From contig JAFXDK010000007.1 of NCBI GenBank assembly GCA_017521805.1, forward strand, positions 1 to 61,649: a stretch of DNA of 61,649 nucleotides, given 5' to 3'. The notes under the pieces are model-generated. The model was given only the letters and a program-made list of their open reading frames with translations, did not search any database and had not been told where the DNA came from. The stretch is from Ruminococcus sp. Its GTDB lineage: Bacteria; Bacillota; Clostridia; Oscillospirales; Ruminococcaceae. The position numbers and the translations under genes are program-made. Below, one piece after another: positions 26,828 to 35,490 of this stretch; within the stretch, counting starts at the first letter, position 1, and each line of letters opens with the position of its first letter.

Positions 26828-27985
26828 TTGAAAAACGTCAAAAATAATATTTTCTATGTGGGTGTAAATGACCACGAAATCGACCTGTTCGAAGGACAGT
26901 ACATTGTACCTAATGGTATGGCATATAATTCTTATGTCATCGCTGATGAGAAAATTGCTGTTCTGGATTCCGTTGATGTTAAATTCGGTGACAAGTGGCT
27001 GGAAAATATCAATGAGCTTCTTGGCGATAAATCTCCCGACTATCTTATTATTCAGCATATGGAGCCTGACCACTCTGCTTGCATTGACAAGTTTCTCGAC
27101 AAATACCCCGATGTCGTCGTTGTTGGCAATGCTAAAACCTTTGATATGCTCCGCGCATTCTTCCCGAATCTTGAACTCTCCAACACACTTATCGTCAAGG
27201 ACGGCGAAAAACTCTCCCTCGGCAGCCATGAACTGATATTCGTTACTGCTCCCATGGTTCACTGGCCTGAGGTTATGCTGACATACGACAGCGCGGAAAA
27301 GGTTCTTTTCTCCGCTGACGCGTTCGGAAAATTCGGTGCTCTTGATGTTGATGAGGATTGGGCTTGTGAGGCTCGCCGCTACTATTTCGGCATCGTCGGA
27401 AAATACGGCGTACAGGTGCAGGCTCTTCTGAAAAAAGCTTCTGCATTGGATATTGAGACTATCTGTCCCCTCCATGGTCCGATTCTTAAAGAAAATCTCG
27501 GCTATTATCTCAACCTCTATAACACATGGTCAAGTTATGGCGTTGAATCTGAGGGCATTTTCATCGCTTATACTTCCGTTTACGGCAACACTAAAAAAGC
27601 GGCTGAACTGCTCCGCGATAAGCTAATCGAAAAGGGTTGTCCTAAAGTAGCTATTGCTGACCTTGCCCGTGAAGATATGGCTGAATGTGTAGAGGACGGC
27701 TTCCGTTATGGAAAAATTGTACTTGCAACTACAACATACAATGCTGAAATCTTCCCATTTATGAATCAGTTTATTGATTCATTAGTTGAAAGAAATTACC
27801 AAAATCGTACAATTGGAATTATCGAAAATGGTTCATGGGCTCCTATGGCTGCTAAAGTTATCAAATCTAAATTCGAAAAATCAAAAAATATAACTTTTGC
27901 AAATACAATCGTTTCTATTAAATCAGCTTTAAAACTTGAAAATATTGCTCAGATTGAGGCTATGGCTGACGAACTTCTGAAATAA
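26828..27985 (+). CDS. Flavodiiron protein (A-type flavoprotein)
   Basis: The 385-residue protein starts at TTG, with GTGAGG 9 bp upstream and no nearby ATG. An N-terminal beta-lactamase-like domain carries the di-iron ligands in HMEPDHSACID and further ligands in VTAPMVHWPEV and SADAFG. A C-terminal flavodoxin domain starts at YTSVYGNTKKAAELL. The family reduces oxygen or nitric oxide to water or nitrous oxide and protects anaerobes. No rubredoxin domain is fused. It leads an apparent operon with an FTR-like protein and thioredoxin. Confidence 0.95.
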   Translation: MKNVKNNIFYVGVNDHEIDLFEGQYIVPNGMAYNSYVIADEKIAVLDSVDVKFGDKWLENINELLGDKSPDYLIIQHMEPDHSACIDKFLDKYPDVVVVGNAKTFDMLRAFFPNLELSNTLIVKDGEKLSLGSHELIFVTAPMVHWPEVMLTYDSAEKVLFSADAFGKFGALDVDEDWACEARRYYFGIVGKYGVQVQALLKKASALDIETICPLHGPILKENLGYYLNLYNTWSSYGVESEGIFIAYTSVYGNTKKAAELLRDKLIEKGCPKVAIADLAREDMAECVEDGFRYGKIVLATTTYNAEIFPFMNQFIDSLVERNYQNRTIGIIENGSWAPMAAKVIKSKFEKSKNITFANTIVSIKSALKLENIAQIEAMADELLK

Positions 27986-27994
27986 GGTGACATT

Positions 27995-28192
27995 ATGAAA
28001 GTAAAAATAAATCCCGATGAGGCTGTTGTTGCAAGAATAAAAGAGGGACTTGAAAAAAAGGACGGCTATTGTCCATGCAGGCTTGCTAAAACACCCGAAA
28101 ATAAATGTATGTGCAAAGAATTCCGCGACCAGATTGCCGACCCTGATTTCGAGGGATTCTGCCACTGTATGCTTTACTATAAGGAGAAATGA
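27995..28192 (+). CDS. Ferredoxin-thioredoxin reductase catalytic-like small protein
   Basis: This 65-residue protein carries three C-x-C pairs: CPC at 26-28, CMC at 38-40 and CHC at 56-58. This is the arrangement of the ferredoxin-thioredoxin reductase catalytic chain, which couples a 4Fe-4S cluster to a redox disulfide. The spacings (9 and 15 residues between pairs) differ from the plant-type pattern I recall (16 and 8). AAGGTGA precedes the start. It sits 9 bp after the flavodiiron gene and 1 bp before thioredoxin, which suggests that it reduces that thioredoxin with ferredoxin electrons. Confidence 0.8.
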   Translation: MKVKINPDEAVVARIKEGLEKKDGYCPCRLAKTPENKCMCKEFRDQIADPDFEGFCHCMLYYKEK

Positions 28193-28193
28193 T

Positions 28194-28508
28194 ATGGCTG
28201 AAATTACGATTACTAAAGAAAATTTTGACGATGAAGTACGCAACTATAGAGGAGTTGTGCTCCTTGACCTGTGGGCAAGCTGGTGCGGTCCTTGCATGAT
28301 GATTGCCCCTACTGTTGCTGAAATTGCAGAGGAAATGGCTGGAAAAATCAAGGTAGGCAAGATAAACGTTGATGAGCAGCCTGAACTTGCTGCTGCTTTC
28401 CGCTGTGAAAGTATTCCTATGCTTGTTGCTGTAAAGGACGGCGCGATTCATAATATATCTGTAGGCTACAAGGAAAAAGACGATATTCTTAAAATGTTGA
28501 ATATCTAA
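28194..28508 (+). CDS. trxA: Thioredoxin
   Basis: The 104-residue protein has the active site WASWCGPCMM and the cis-proline in SIPMLV, with a usual thioredoxin length. AAGGAG lies inside the end of the FTR-like gene, so the two are tightly coupled. Together with the flavodiiron and FTR-like genes it forms a compact redox and oxygen-defence operon. No NADPH-dependent thioredoxin reductase is nearby. Confidence 0.95.
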   Translation: MAEITITKENFDDEVRNYRGVVLLDLWASWCGPCMMIAPTVAEIAEEMAGKIKVGKINVDEQPELAAAFRCESIPMLVAVKDGAIHNISVGYKEKDDILKMLNI

Positions 28509-28519
28509 AAAAATGATTA

Positions 28520-28563
28520 CACCTCCCTAAATGGTGCATACTATAAGGGGAGGTGATTTTTTT
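28520..28563 (+). terminator. Hairpin that ends trxA and contains the next gene's ribosome site
   Basis: CACCTCCC (28520-28527) pairs perfectly with GGGAGGTG (28548-28555) and is followed by seven T residues. The 3-prime arm is also the very strong Shine-Dalgarno of the TTG-started microprotein at 28562. Confidence 0.75.
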
Positions 28564-28657
28564 GATTAGTTTTATTGTTGGAAGTGTGGTAGGCGGAACA
28601 ATCGGCGCTTTTGCCATGTGTATGTGTGCCGCTTCTAAACTCAGTGAAAAAGAATAG
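28562..28657 (+). CDS. 31-residue membrane microprotein (DUF3789-like)
   Basis: TTG at 28562 follows GGGGAGGTGA at ideal spacing. The 31-residue product is a single hydrophobic helix (ISFIVGSVVGGTIGAFAMCMC) followed by a short charged tail SKLSEKE. This is the build of DUF3789 microproteins found in Firmicutes; the assignment is from memory. The ribosome site is buried in the preceding terminator hairpin, so translation may need read-through and unfolding. The function is unknown. Confidence 0.65.
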   Translation: MISFIVGSVVGGTIGAFAMCMCAASKLSEKE

Positions 28658-28690
28658 TGCGAAATAACCATATATAGCCATTTCGCACTA
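28655..28690. terminator. Convergent terminator
   Basis: TAGTGCGAAAT and ATTTCGCACTA form an 11-bp stem that includes the microprotein stop codon. It serves this transcript and the convergent serS transcript. Confidence 0.75.
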
Positions 28691-28705
28691 TTTATCACAT
28701 TTTTT

Positions 28706-29995
28706 TTACTTTTCAGGCACTGCAATTACGTCCTTGCGCATATAAGGTCTTAATGCCTCGGGAATTCTGATGCTTCCGTCCTCGTTGAGATTATTTTCAA
28801 GGAATGCAATCAACATTCTGGGAGGAGCTACAACTGTATTGTTGAGGGTGTGGGCAAAATATTTGTTTCCGTCCTCACCCTTAACGCGAATTTTCAGACG
28901 GCGCGCCTGTGCATCGCCAAGATTTGAACAGCTTCCAACCTCGAAATACTTCTTCTGACGGGGTGACCATGCCTCAACGTCGATACTCTTAACTTTAAGG
29001 TCTGCAAGGTCTCCTGAACAGCACTCGAGAGTACGTACGGGGATATCAAGTGTACGGAAGAATTCAACAGTATAGCTGTAAAGCTTGTGGAACCAATCCA
29101 TTGACTCCTCAGGCTTGCATACAACAATCATTTCCTGCTTTTCAAACTGGTGAATACGGTATACACCGCGCTCCTCAATACCGTGAGCTCCAACTTCCTT
29201 ACGGAAACATGGTGAATAGCTTGTCAAAGTCTTAGGAAGTTCAGCTTCGGGAACGATTGTGTCGATAAATTTACCAATCATTGAGTGCTCAGATGTACCG
29301 ATAAGGTATAAATCCTCACCCTCAATCTTGTACATCATGCCTTCCATTTCAGCAAAGCTCATAACGCCTGTAACAACATCGCTTCTTATCATAAATGGAG
29401 GGATATAATATGTGAATCCCTTGTCAATCATGAAATCGCGGGCATAGGAAAGAATACAGCTCTGAAGCTGTGCAATATCGCCGCAGAGGTAATAGAAACC
29501 GTTTCCGCTTGTCTTTCTTGCGCTGTCAAGATCGATTCCGTTGACTTTTTCCATGATATCAACGTGATAAGGCACCTCAAACTCAGGAACAAAAGGATCG
29601 CCAAAACGCTCAACCTCAACGTTTTCACTGTCATCCTTGCCTATCGGCACTGATTCGTCGATTATATTAGGGATAACAAGCATAATTTCACGGATATCTG
29701 CTTCAAGCTTAACTTCAAGCTCTTCCATCTCTGTAAGCTTTGCACCAAGCTCAGCAACCTCAGCCTTTGCAGCCTCAGCCTCATCTTTCATACCCTTAGC
29801 CATGAAACCGCCAATTTCCTTGCTCTTAACCTTACGCTGATTGCGGAGATTATCACATTCAACCTTAGTTTTACGATACTGCTCGTCCAGCTCAATTACC
29901 TTATCAACCAGGTCAATCTTTGAATCCTGAAACTTTTTCTTGATATTTTCCTTTACAACGTCAGGATTTGCTCTTAAAAATTTAATATCTATCAT
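28706..29995 (-). CDS. serS: Seryl-tRNA synthetase
   Basis: The 429-residue class II synthetase starts MIDIKFLRANPDVVKENIKKK. Residues 30-100 form the long antiparallel coiled coil that holds the tRNA-Ser variable arm. The catalytic core shows motif 2 in SPCFRKEVGAHGIEERGVYRIHQFEKQE and motif 3 in NNTVVAPPRMLIAFLENN. It charges tRNA-Ser and also provides Ser-tRNA for selenocysteine if that pathway exists. It lies 11 bp downstream of parB and no T-box leader is seen, so it is probably the last gene of the parA-parB operon. Confidence 0.97.
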   Translation of the reverse strand: MIDIKFLRANPDVVKENIKKKFQDSKIDLVDKVIELDEQYRKTKVECDNLRNQRKVKSKEIGGFMAKGMKDEAEAAKAEVAELGAKLTEMEELEVKLEADIREIMLVIPNIIDESVPIGKDDSENVEVERFGDPFVPEFEVPYHVDIMEKVNGIDLDSARKTSGNGFYYLCGDIAQLQSCILSYARDFMIDKGFTYYIPPFMIRSDVVTGVMSFAEMEGMMYKIEGEDLYLIGTSEHSMIGKFIDTIVPEAELPKTLTSYSPCFRKEVGAHGIEERGVYRIHQFEKQEMIVVCKPEESMDWFHKLYSYTVEFFRTLDIPVRTLECCSGDLADLKVKSIDVEAWSPRQKKYFEVGSCSNLGDAQARRLKIRVKGEDGNKYFAHTLNNTVVAPPRMLIAFLENNLNEDGSIRIPEALRPYMRKDVIAVPEK

Positions 29996-30006
29996 TTTTT
30001 TACTCC

Positions 30007-30855
30007 TTACTCCTCGTCAACAAGTTTTTCTGCAATTGCTGCGAGGTCATCTTTATCATAAAATTCGAGAATCAGCACGCCTTTATTCTTGCCGTAATCC
30101 ACTTTAACTTTTCGTCCGAGACGCTCTTTCAGTGATATTTCCATTTCGGTAAAATAGTTATCTGTTTTCTTATCCTCTGTAGGAGGTGTAAGAATCTCAG
30201 TTGTTGCTTTCTGTGCAAGCTTTTCAACCTGACGGACAGTCATTCCGCCGTCTGCTGCTCTGTTAGCAATAGCAAGCATCATTTCTTCATCTTCAAATCC
30301 CAAGAGTGCTTTCGCGTGACCTGCCGATAATTCGCCATTTTCAAGCATTTTCAACACTCTCTGCGGAAGTGAAAGCAAACGTACTGCATTTGCAACTGCT
30401 GAACGGGATTTTCCAACCATTTTTCCAACCTGATCCTGCGTCATGCCGTAATTTTCAATAAGCTCATTGTATCCTGCCGCTTCTTCCACGGGATTAAGAT
30501 TTTCACGCTGGAGATTCTCGATAATAGCAATCTGCATAGTCTCAGCATCGGAAAGTTCCTTGATATTTACAGGAACTTCGTCAAGTCCAAGCATACGAGC
30601 TGCTCGCCACCTGCGCTCACCGGCAACAATCTGATATCCGCCTGATTCCAGTGGTCGTACAAGGATTGGCTGTAAAATTCCGTGCTCACGAATAGAATCC
30701 GCAAGTGTTGAAATGGATTCTGTAGAAAAGTGTTTACGCGGCTGGTCACGATTCGGCTCAATTTCAGAAGTACGCAAAGTCGCTTTAATCTGCACATCAC
30801 TTGCATTTTCGCTGAAAAGGGAATCAAGACCTGCGCCTAATCCGCCAATTGCCAT
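30007..30855 (-). CDS. parB: Chromosome partitioning protein ParB (Spo0J)
   Basis: I chose the ATG at 30855 because MAIGGLGAGLDSLF is the usual ParB beginning; a GTG 9 bp upstream overlaps the parA stop. The 282-residue protein has intact CTP-binding motifs (GILQPILVR, GERRWRAAR and ENLQRENLNPVEEA), the central HTH (MTQDQVGKMVGKSRSAVANAVRLLSL) and a C-terminal dimer domain. It loads on the parS sites nearby, slides as a CTP clamp and recruits condensin. It is encoded just after parA. Confidence 0.96.
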   Translation of the reverse strand: MAIGGLGAGLDSLFSENASDVQIKATLRTSEIEPNRDQPRKHFSTESISTLADSIREHGILQPILVRPLESGGYQIVAGERRWRAARMLGLDEVPVNIKELSDAETMQIAIIENLQRENLNPVEEAAGYNELIENYGMTQDQVGKMVGKSRSAVANAVRLLSLPQRVLKMLENGELSAGHAKALLGFEDEEMMLAIANRAADGGMTVRQVEKLAQKATTEILTPPTEDKKTDNYFTEMEISLKERLGRKVKVDYGKNKGVLILEFYDKDDLAAIAEKLVDEE

Positions 30856-30860
30856 AAAAA

Positions 30861-31679
30861 TCACTGCCTTTCCTTTTTAAAATTGAAGATTCCTCGTCTT
30901 TTTTTCTGCGGCAGTTCCATTGGCTCGCCCAATAATTCCAGACCTAAAAGGGTATATGAATCTGTACCCTTTGAGGATTTATCATAATACATAACAGGCT
31001 TACCATGGCTTGGAGCCTCAGAAATTCGTACATTTCTGGGGATTTTTGTCTCAAAGACTTTGTTAGGGAAGTATTTTTCCACCTCAGCAACAACATCATT
31101 AGCAACATTTAGTCTGCCGTCAAACATTGTAAAGAGGATTCCTTCAATATCAAGAGAGGGATTATAGTTGCTTTTTACAATTTTTATTGTATTTACAAGC
31201 TGCGACAGACCCTCTAGTGCGTAAAATTCAGCAAGCATCGGCACAATTATACTGTCACTTGCAACAAGTGCATTAATTGTAAGTGAACCAAGGGCAGGAG
31301 GACAGTCAATAAGAATGAAATCATAGTCATCTTTAATTGACAAAAGCTGCATTTTAAGCCTATTAACGCGATTTTCCATATTTATAAGCTCAAATTCAGC
31401 ACCTGCAAGACTTTCAGTTGCAGGAATAACGGATACATTTTCAAATTCAGTATGAATTACAGCATCCTGAATCCGATTTTTTCCGATAATCACGTTATAG
31501 GATGTAACTTCTGCACCACGTTTTTTTATTCCGAAGCCTGTAGTTGCATTCCCCTGTGGGTCAAAATCAATACAAAGCACTTTTTTTCCACGGGAACCGA
31601 GAAAAGCAGCAAGATTCACAACAGTAGTGGACTTACCAACGCCGCCCTTTTGATTGGCAACGGCAATTATTTTGCCCAT
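30861..31679 (-). CDS. parA: Chromosome partitioning ATPase ParA (Soj)
   Basis: The 272-residue ATPase has the deviant Walker A KGGVGKSTT, FDPQGNATTGFG, and DYDFILIDCPPALGSLT as Walker B. It binds DNA as an ATP dimer, works with ParB in origin segregation and influences DnaA activity. A C-terminal basic tail (PQKKRRGIFNFKKE) is unusual but short. Its promoter and four parS-like sites lie directly upstream. Confidence 0.97.
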   Translation of the reverse strand: MGKIIAVANQKGGVGKSTTVVNLAAFLGSRGKKVLCIDFDPQGNATTGFGIKKRGAEVTSYNVIIGKNRIQDAVIHTEFENVSVIPATESLAGAEFELINMENRVNRLKMQLLSIKDDYDFILIDCPPALGSLTINALVASDSIIVPMLAEFYALEGLSQLVNTIKIVKSNYNPSLDIEGILFTMFDGRLNVANDVVAEVEKYFPNKVFETKIPRNVRISEAPSHGKPVMYYDKSSKGTDSYTLLGLELLGEPMELPQKKRRGIFNFKKERQ

Positions 31680-31733
31680 AGAATCATCCTTTCTTTTGGG
31701 ATATCCGCAAATAATCGCGAAACTTCTTACAAT

Positions 31734-31762
31734 ATTATACCATATTATAATAAAAAAGTAAA
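31734..31762 (-). promoter_or_regulatory. parA promoter
   Basis: On the minus strand TTTACT (31757-31762) and TATAAT (31734-31739) are 17 bp apart. parS sites begin 39 bp upstream of the minus-35. Confidence 0.65.
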
Positions 31763-31800
31763 TACGAAAACGTTATAATTTTAAGATTTTTTTAAAAAAA

Positions 31801-31919
31801 TGTTCCACATGAAACATTTTTCAGTGTTTCACGTGGAACATTTTAGTATGGAGGATTACTTAAAATTGAATTGTTTCACGTGGAACACTTTAAAGATGTA
31901 TAATGTTCCACGTGAAACA
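31801..31919. promoter_or_regulatory. Cluster of four parS sites
   Basis: Four 16-bp sites lie within 119 bp: 31801-31816 (TGTTCCACATGAAACA, one central mismatch), 31825-31840 and 31872-31887 (both TGTTTCACGTGGAACA) and 31904-31919 (TGTTCCACGTGAAACA). They fill the gap between the noc-like stop codon and parA and are the likely main ParB nucleation zone. Confidence 0.95.
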
Positions 31920-32735
31920 TTAAAATTTATTCATAGGAATTCTTACCCTGTACTCAACATATTCCTCCATTTGAATTTTTTTAGACTCAGCCTTGATTCC
32001 TGATGTACGCATTGATTCAACTGCTTTATTAATCGTAGACAAAAACATAGAAACGTTATGTATTCTTTGAGTTTCTTTCTGAATATTTTTTCCATTTTTT
32101 CGTTTTCCAATGTAATTTTCAATAAAAATTTCAGTATTTTCAACATTTAAATTATTATCGATTACTTTATTGAGTACATAAATTCTGTCTTCCACACTGC
32201 CAAGTCGTAATAATGCACGTGCATGACGTTCTGTAAGCTTATTATTTGTAATCAATTCTCTTTCAGAACCGCTTAACCGAAGTAGTCTGAGTTTATTTGC
32301 AATTGTACTCTGTGCCTTTCCAAGCTTAGCAGCTGCTTCCTCTTGAGTAAATCCGTAGTCCTTGAGAAGATTTTCAATTGCACAAGCTTCTTCAAAAAAA
32401 GATAAATTGTGATTACTAATGTGTTCAACTAATGCTTCAATTACGGAGTCCCTGTCGTTAATATCATATATAACACATGGAATCGATTGCAATTCACACA
32501 TTTTAGCTGCAAAAAACTGTTTTTCTCCGGCAATCAGCTCAAAATTAGTCCCGATTTTCTTAACGGGTATAGGCTGAATACTGCCATTTTCAAAATATGA
32601 TTGTGCAAGATTTGCTACATCAATTTGATTAAAATCGACGTTTCGATGTGTAGAGTTGAAATATATTTTTCCAATCTCTACATCAACAACATTTTTCTTC
32701 TGTTTCTCCATTGTAAAATTCATGATACCTGCCAT
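31920..32735 (-). CDS. noc: Noc-like ParB paralogue with degenerate CTP-binding motifs
   Basis: The 271-residue protein matches Noc across the HTH (LGKAQSTIANKLRLLRL), LTERHARALL and the C-terminal end EEYVEYRVRIP. Noc coordinates division with the nucleoid. The segment that should read GERRxxA is GEKQFFA (70-76), and ENLQR is EHISN (104-108), so the arginines that contact CTP in ParB-type clamps are gone. The N-terminal membrane-targeting helix of Bacillus Noc is not obvious either. GAGG precedes the start. It lies after rsmG and before the parS cluster. Confidence 0.85.
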   Translation of the reverse strand: MAGIMNFTMEKQKKNVVDVEIGKIYFNSTHRNVDFNQIDVANLAQSYFENGSIQPIPVKKIGTNFELIAGEKQFFAAKMCELQSIPCVIYDINDRDSVIEALVEHISNHNLSFFEEACAIENLLKDYGFTQEEAAAKLGKAQSTIANKLRLLRLSGSERELITNNKLTERHARALLRLGSVEDRIYVLNKVIDNNLNVENTEIFIENYIGKRKNGKNIQKETQRIHNVSMFLSTINKAVESMRTSGIKAESKKIQMEEYVEYRVRIPMNKF

Positions 32736-32871
32736 TTTATTGTCCTCACATTTCTTTATTTACACCTTTATGGTGCTAAAGTAATTTTAACACATGCGGG
32801 AAATAAAATCTATAAAAAAATTCCGCTAATTTTCGACAAATCAACGGAATAAACGATAAAATTAATTATAT

Positions 32872-33576
32872 TTAAAGTCTTTTTTTCTTAATCTGACTGC
32901 TATTTCTGGGATACTTTGTCGGTGTATGCGATATTTTTTTTATTTCGACAATTATTCTTGCATCATTTTCCAGAGAATAGCTGTGAACTGCTTCAATATT
33001 ACCACCAAGAAGCTCAATAGCATTGTTTGAATCGGTTGGAGATTCATTAGGTCCTTTCATGGATATAAAACTACCTCCAACTTTCACGAACGGAATACAA
33101 TACTCAGAAAGTATAGAAAGATTTGCTACAGCTCTGGCGCAGGAAAAGTCAAAATTTTCCCTGTATTCATACATCTTTGCAATATCCTCAGCTCTCCCGT
33201 GAATACATTCAGCATCAATCTCAATTATATCGCAAAGCTTTTCGAGAAAAGTAATTCTCTTTGCTAAACTATCAAGAAGCGTAAGTTTTATATCAGGACG
33301 CATAATTTTAATCGGAATTGAAGGGAATCCTGCCCCTGTTCCTACGTCAATAATCGACGAATTTTGCGGAATCCCGATATAATTTAGGATAGAACAACTA
33401 TCAATAAAGTGTTTTATCAGTATTTCTGTCGGCTCAGTTATAGCTGTAAGATTAACATTTTCATTGTACTTCACAAGAAAATCAGCATATTTATCAAACT
33501 TGTCGTATTGCTCAGATGACAAATCCAGAGAATATTTCTTGAATTCAGAGCAACATAGTTCAAAACTCGGAAGCAT
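32872..33576 (-). CDS. rsmG: 16S rRNA (guanine-527-N7) methyltransferase RsmG
   Basis: The 234-residue methyltransferase has the SAM-binding segment IIDVGTGAGFPSIPIKI and the usual RsmG N-terminus LDLSSEQYDKFDKYADFLVKYNENVNLTAITEP. It methylates G527 of 16S rRNA. A basic C-terminal tail ends in SSQIKKKRL. Its start lies 4 bp after the mnmG stop, and the ribosome site GGGGTGAT overlaps that stop. Confidence 0.96.
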   Translation of the reverse strand: MLPSFELCCSEFKKYSLDLSSEQYDKFDKYADFLVKYNENVNLTAITEPTEILIKHFIDSCSILNYIGIPQNSSIIDVGTGAGFPSIPIKIMRPDIKLTLLDSLAKRITFLEKLCDIIEIDAECIHGRAEDIAKMYEYRENFDFSCARAVANLSILSEYCIPFVKVGGSFISMKGPNESPTDSNNAIELLGGNIEAVHSYSLENDARIIVEIKKISHTPTKYPRNSSQIKKKRL

Positions 33577-33580
33577 ATTA

Positions 33581-35455
33581 TCACCCCTGTTCCTTTTTCA
33601 ACCATACAATCAACATTGAAACATCAGCAGGAGAAACACCTGATATTCTTGATGCTTGTCCAATAGATACAGGCTGTACCTTGTTAAGTTTCTCAGCTGC
33701 TTCAAGTCTGAGCCCGTGAATTTGGCTAAAATCTGTATTTTCAGGTAAGATTTTCTTTTCAAGTTTTTGCGCCTGTTCAATCTGCATCAACTGCTTTTCA
33801 ATGTATCCCTTATACTTAATCTGCAACTCAACTTGTTCGCACACATCATACGGAAGCTGCGGACGGTTCAAATCAAAAATAGCAAGATCGTTATATTTTA
33901 GCTGTGGACGACGAATCAAATCAATAATTTTACAACCATTTTTAATTGGTGCAGTTCCTTTTTCTTCAAGCATAGCATTTAACTCATCAGTAGGTTTAAT
34001 TGTTTCACGTGAAACACGCTGAATTTCCTGCTCTGTAAGTTTGATTTTTTCATTAAGTCGATTAAAACGCTCCTGAGATACAAGTCCAATTTTGTAGCCA
34101 AGGGGCATTAATCGCTGATCAGCATTATCCTGTCGTAAAATTAAACGATATTCACTTCGCGAGGTCATCATACGGTATGGATCAGAGCATCCTTTTGTAA
34201 CAAGGTCATCAACAAGAGTTCCGATATAAGAGCCTGACCTCTCTAAAATCATAGGCTCTCTGCCGAGAATTGACATTGCGGCATTTACACCTGCAACAAG
34301 TCCTTGTGCAGCAGCCTCCTCATATCCTGAACTTCCATTGAATTGACCAGCACCATACAATCCACGTAATTTTTTAAATTCAAGTGTCGGCAATAACTGT
34401 AATGGATCACAACAATCATACTCGATAGCATATGCAGGTCGCATAATCTCTACATTTTCCAATCCCTTAATTGTACGTAAAAATGCAAGCTGTACATCTT
34501 CGGGCAATGATGATGACATTCCCTGTAAATAAAACTCATCTGTTGATAATCCCATTGGTTCAACAAAAAGCTGATGTCGTGGCTTGTCTGAAAATCTCAC
34601 AATTTTGTCCTCGATAGACGGACAGTATCGAGGTCCTACACCCTCAATTCTACCGCTGTACAACGGAGATCTGTTAAGGTTCGAAAGTATAACTTCATGG
34701 GTATTACAATTCGTATAAGTAATGTAACAACTAACCTGATTCTTTAAGTTTTCAACAGGAGTTTCAAAAGATAGTGGAACAATTTCCTCATCTCCGTCCT
34801 GCTTTTCCATTACTGAAAAATCAATACTTCTTCTGTGAACACGGCATGGCGTACCTGTTTTGAAACGTCGCAATTCAATTCCATTATCAATCAAGCTTTG
34901 AGAAAGACCAATGCTTGGCAATGCGGCATCAGGACCACTTTCATATGAAGATTCGCCGATATGAATCTTGCCTTTAAGATAAGTTCCTGTTGCAATAATA
35001 ACACATTTTGCGGAGTATTCAGCCCCAAGAGATGTTACAATTCCCGTAATACAACCATTTTCGGTCAAAATCTCTGATACTTCACCCTGTTTCACAAAAA
35101 GATTTTCCTGATTTTCGCAGACCTGTTTCATATAATTATGATACAGAACTCTGTCCGCTTGTACTCTCAAACTGTGCACAGCAGGGCCTTTTCCGCGATT
35201 AAGCATACGGCTCTGAATAAAGCATTTATCCGCAGCCTTACCCATTTCACCACCGAGAGCATCGATTTCCCTTACAAGATGCCCTTTCGCCGTACCGCCA
35301 ATTGACGGATTACAGGGCATATTTGCAATCTGATCAAGGGATATTGTAAACATTGCAGTTTTTACACCAAGTCGCGCGGAAGCAAGAGCCGCTTCAACAC
35401 CTGCGTGACCGCCGCCTACAACTATAACATCAAATTCACCCATTTTATATGACAT
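33581..35455 (-). CDS. mnmG: tRNA uridine-34 carboxymethylaminomethyl modification enzyme MnmG
   Basis: The 624-residue FAD protein starts with the dinucleotide-binding [17 protein letters not shown], followed by [23 protein letters not shown] and [10 protein letters not shown]. With MnmE it modifies the wobble uridine of certain tRNAs. A perfect parS site lies inside its coding region at 34001-34016, encoding VSRET. It is flanked by mnmE upstream and rsmG downstream, the standard order. Confidence 0.97.
   Translation of the reverse strand: MSYKMGEFDVIVVGGGHAGVEAALASARLGVKTAMFTISLDQIANMPCNPSIGGTAKGHLVREIDALGGEMGKAADKCFIQSRMLNRGKGPAVHSLRVQADRVLYHNYMKQVCENQENLFVKQGEVSEILTENGCITGIVTSLGAEYSAKCVIIATGTYLKGKIHIGESSYESGPDAALPSIGLSQSLIDNGIELRRFKTGTPCRVHRRSIDFSVMEKQDGDEEIVPLSFETPVENLKNQVSCYITYTNCNTHEVILSNLNRSPLYSGRIEGVGPRYCPSIEDKIVRFSDKPRHQLFVEPMGLSTDEFYLQGMSSSLPEDVQLAFLRTIKGLENVEIMRPAYAIEYDCCDPLQLLPTLEFKKLRGLYGAGQFNGSSGYEEAAAQGLVAGVNAAMSILGREPMILERSGSYIGTLVDDLVTKGCSDPYRMMTSRSEYRLILRQDNADQRLMPLGYKIGLVSQERFNRLNEKIKLTEQEIQRVSRETIKPTDELNAMLEEKGTAPIKNGCKIIDLIRRPQLKYNDLAIFDLNRPQLPYDVCEQVELQIKYKGYIEKQLMQIEQAQKLEKKILPENTDFSQIHGLRLEAAEKLNKVQPVSIGQASRISGVSPADVSMLIVWLKKEQG
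34001..34016. promoter_or_regulatory. parS site inside mnmG
   Basis: TGTTTCACGTGAAACA, a perfect palindromic parS sequence read through as codons of mnmG. Confidence 0.95.
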
Positions 35456-35472
35456 AAAACTACCTCTTTAGA

Positions 35473-35488
35473 TGTTCCACGTGAAACA
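35473..35488. promoter_or_regulatory. parS site between mnmE and mnmG
   Basis: TGTTCCACGTGAAACA is a perfect parS match. It starts 17 bp upstream of the mnmG start codon and ends 2 bp short of the mnmE stop codon. Confidence 0.95.
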
Positions 35489-35490
35489 TC

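Noticed and set aside
31920-32735. Second copy of ordinary ParB
   Set aside because: The HTH and C-terminal ending match Noc rather than ParB, and the CTP motifs differ.
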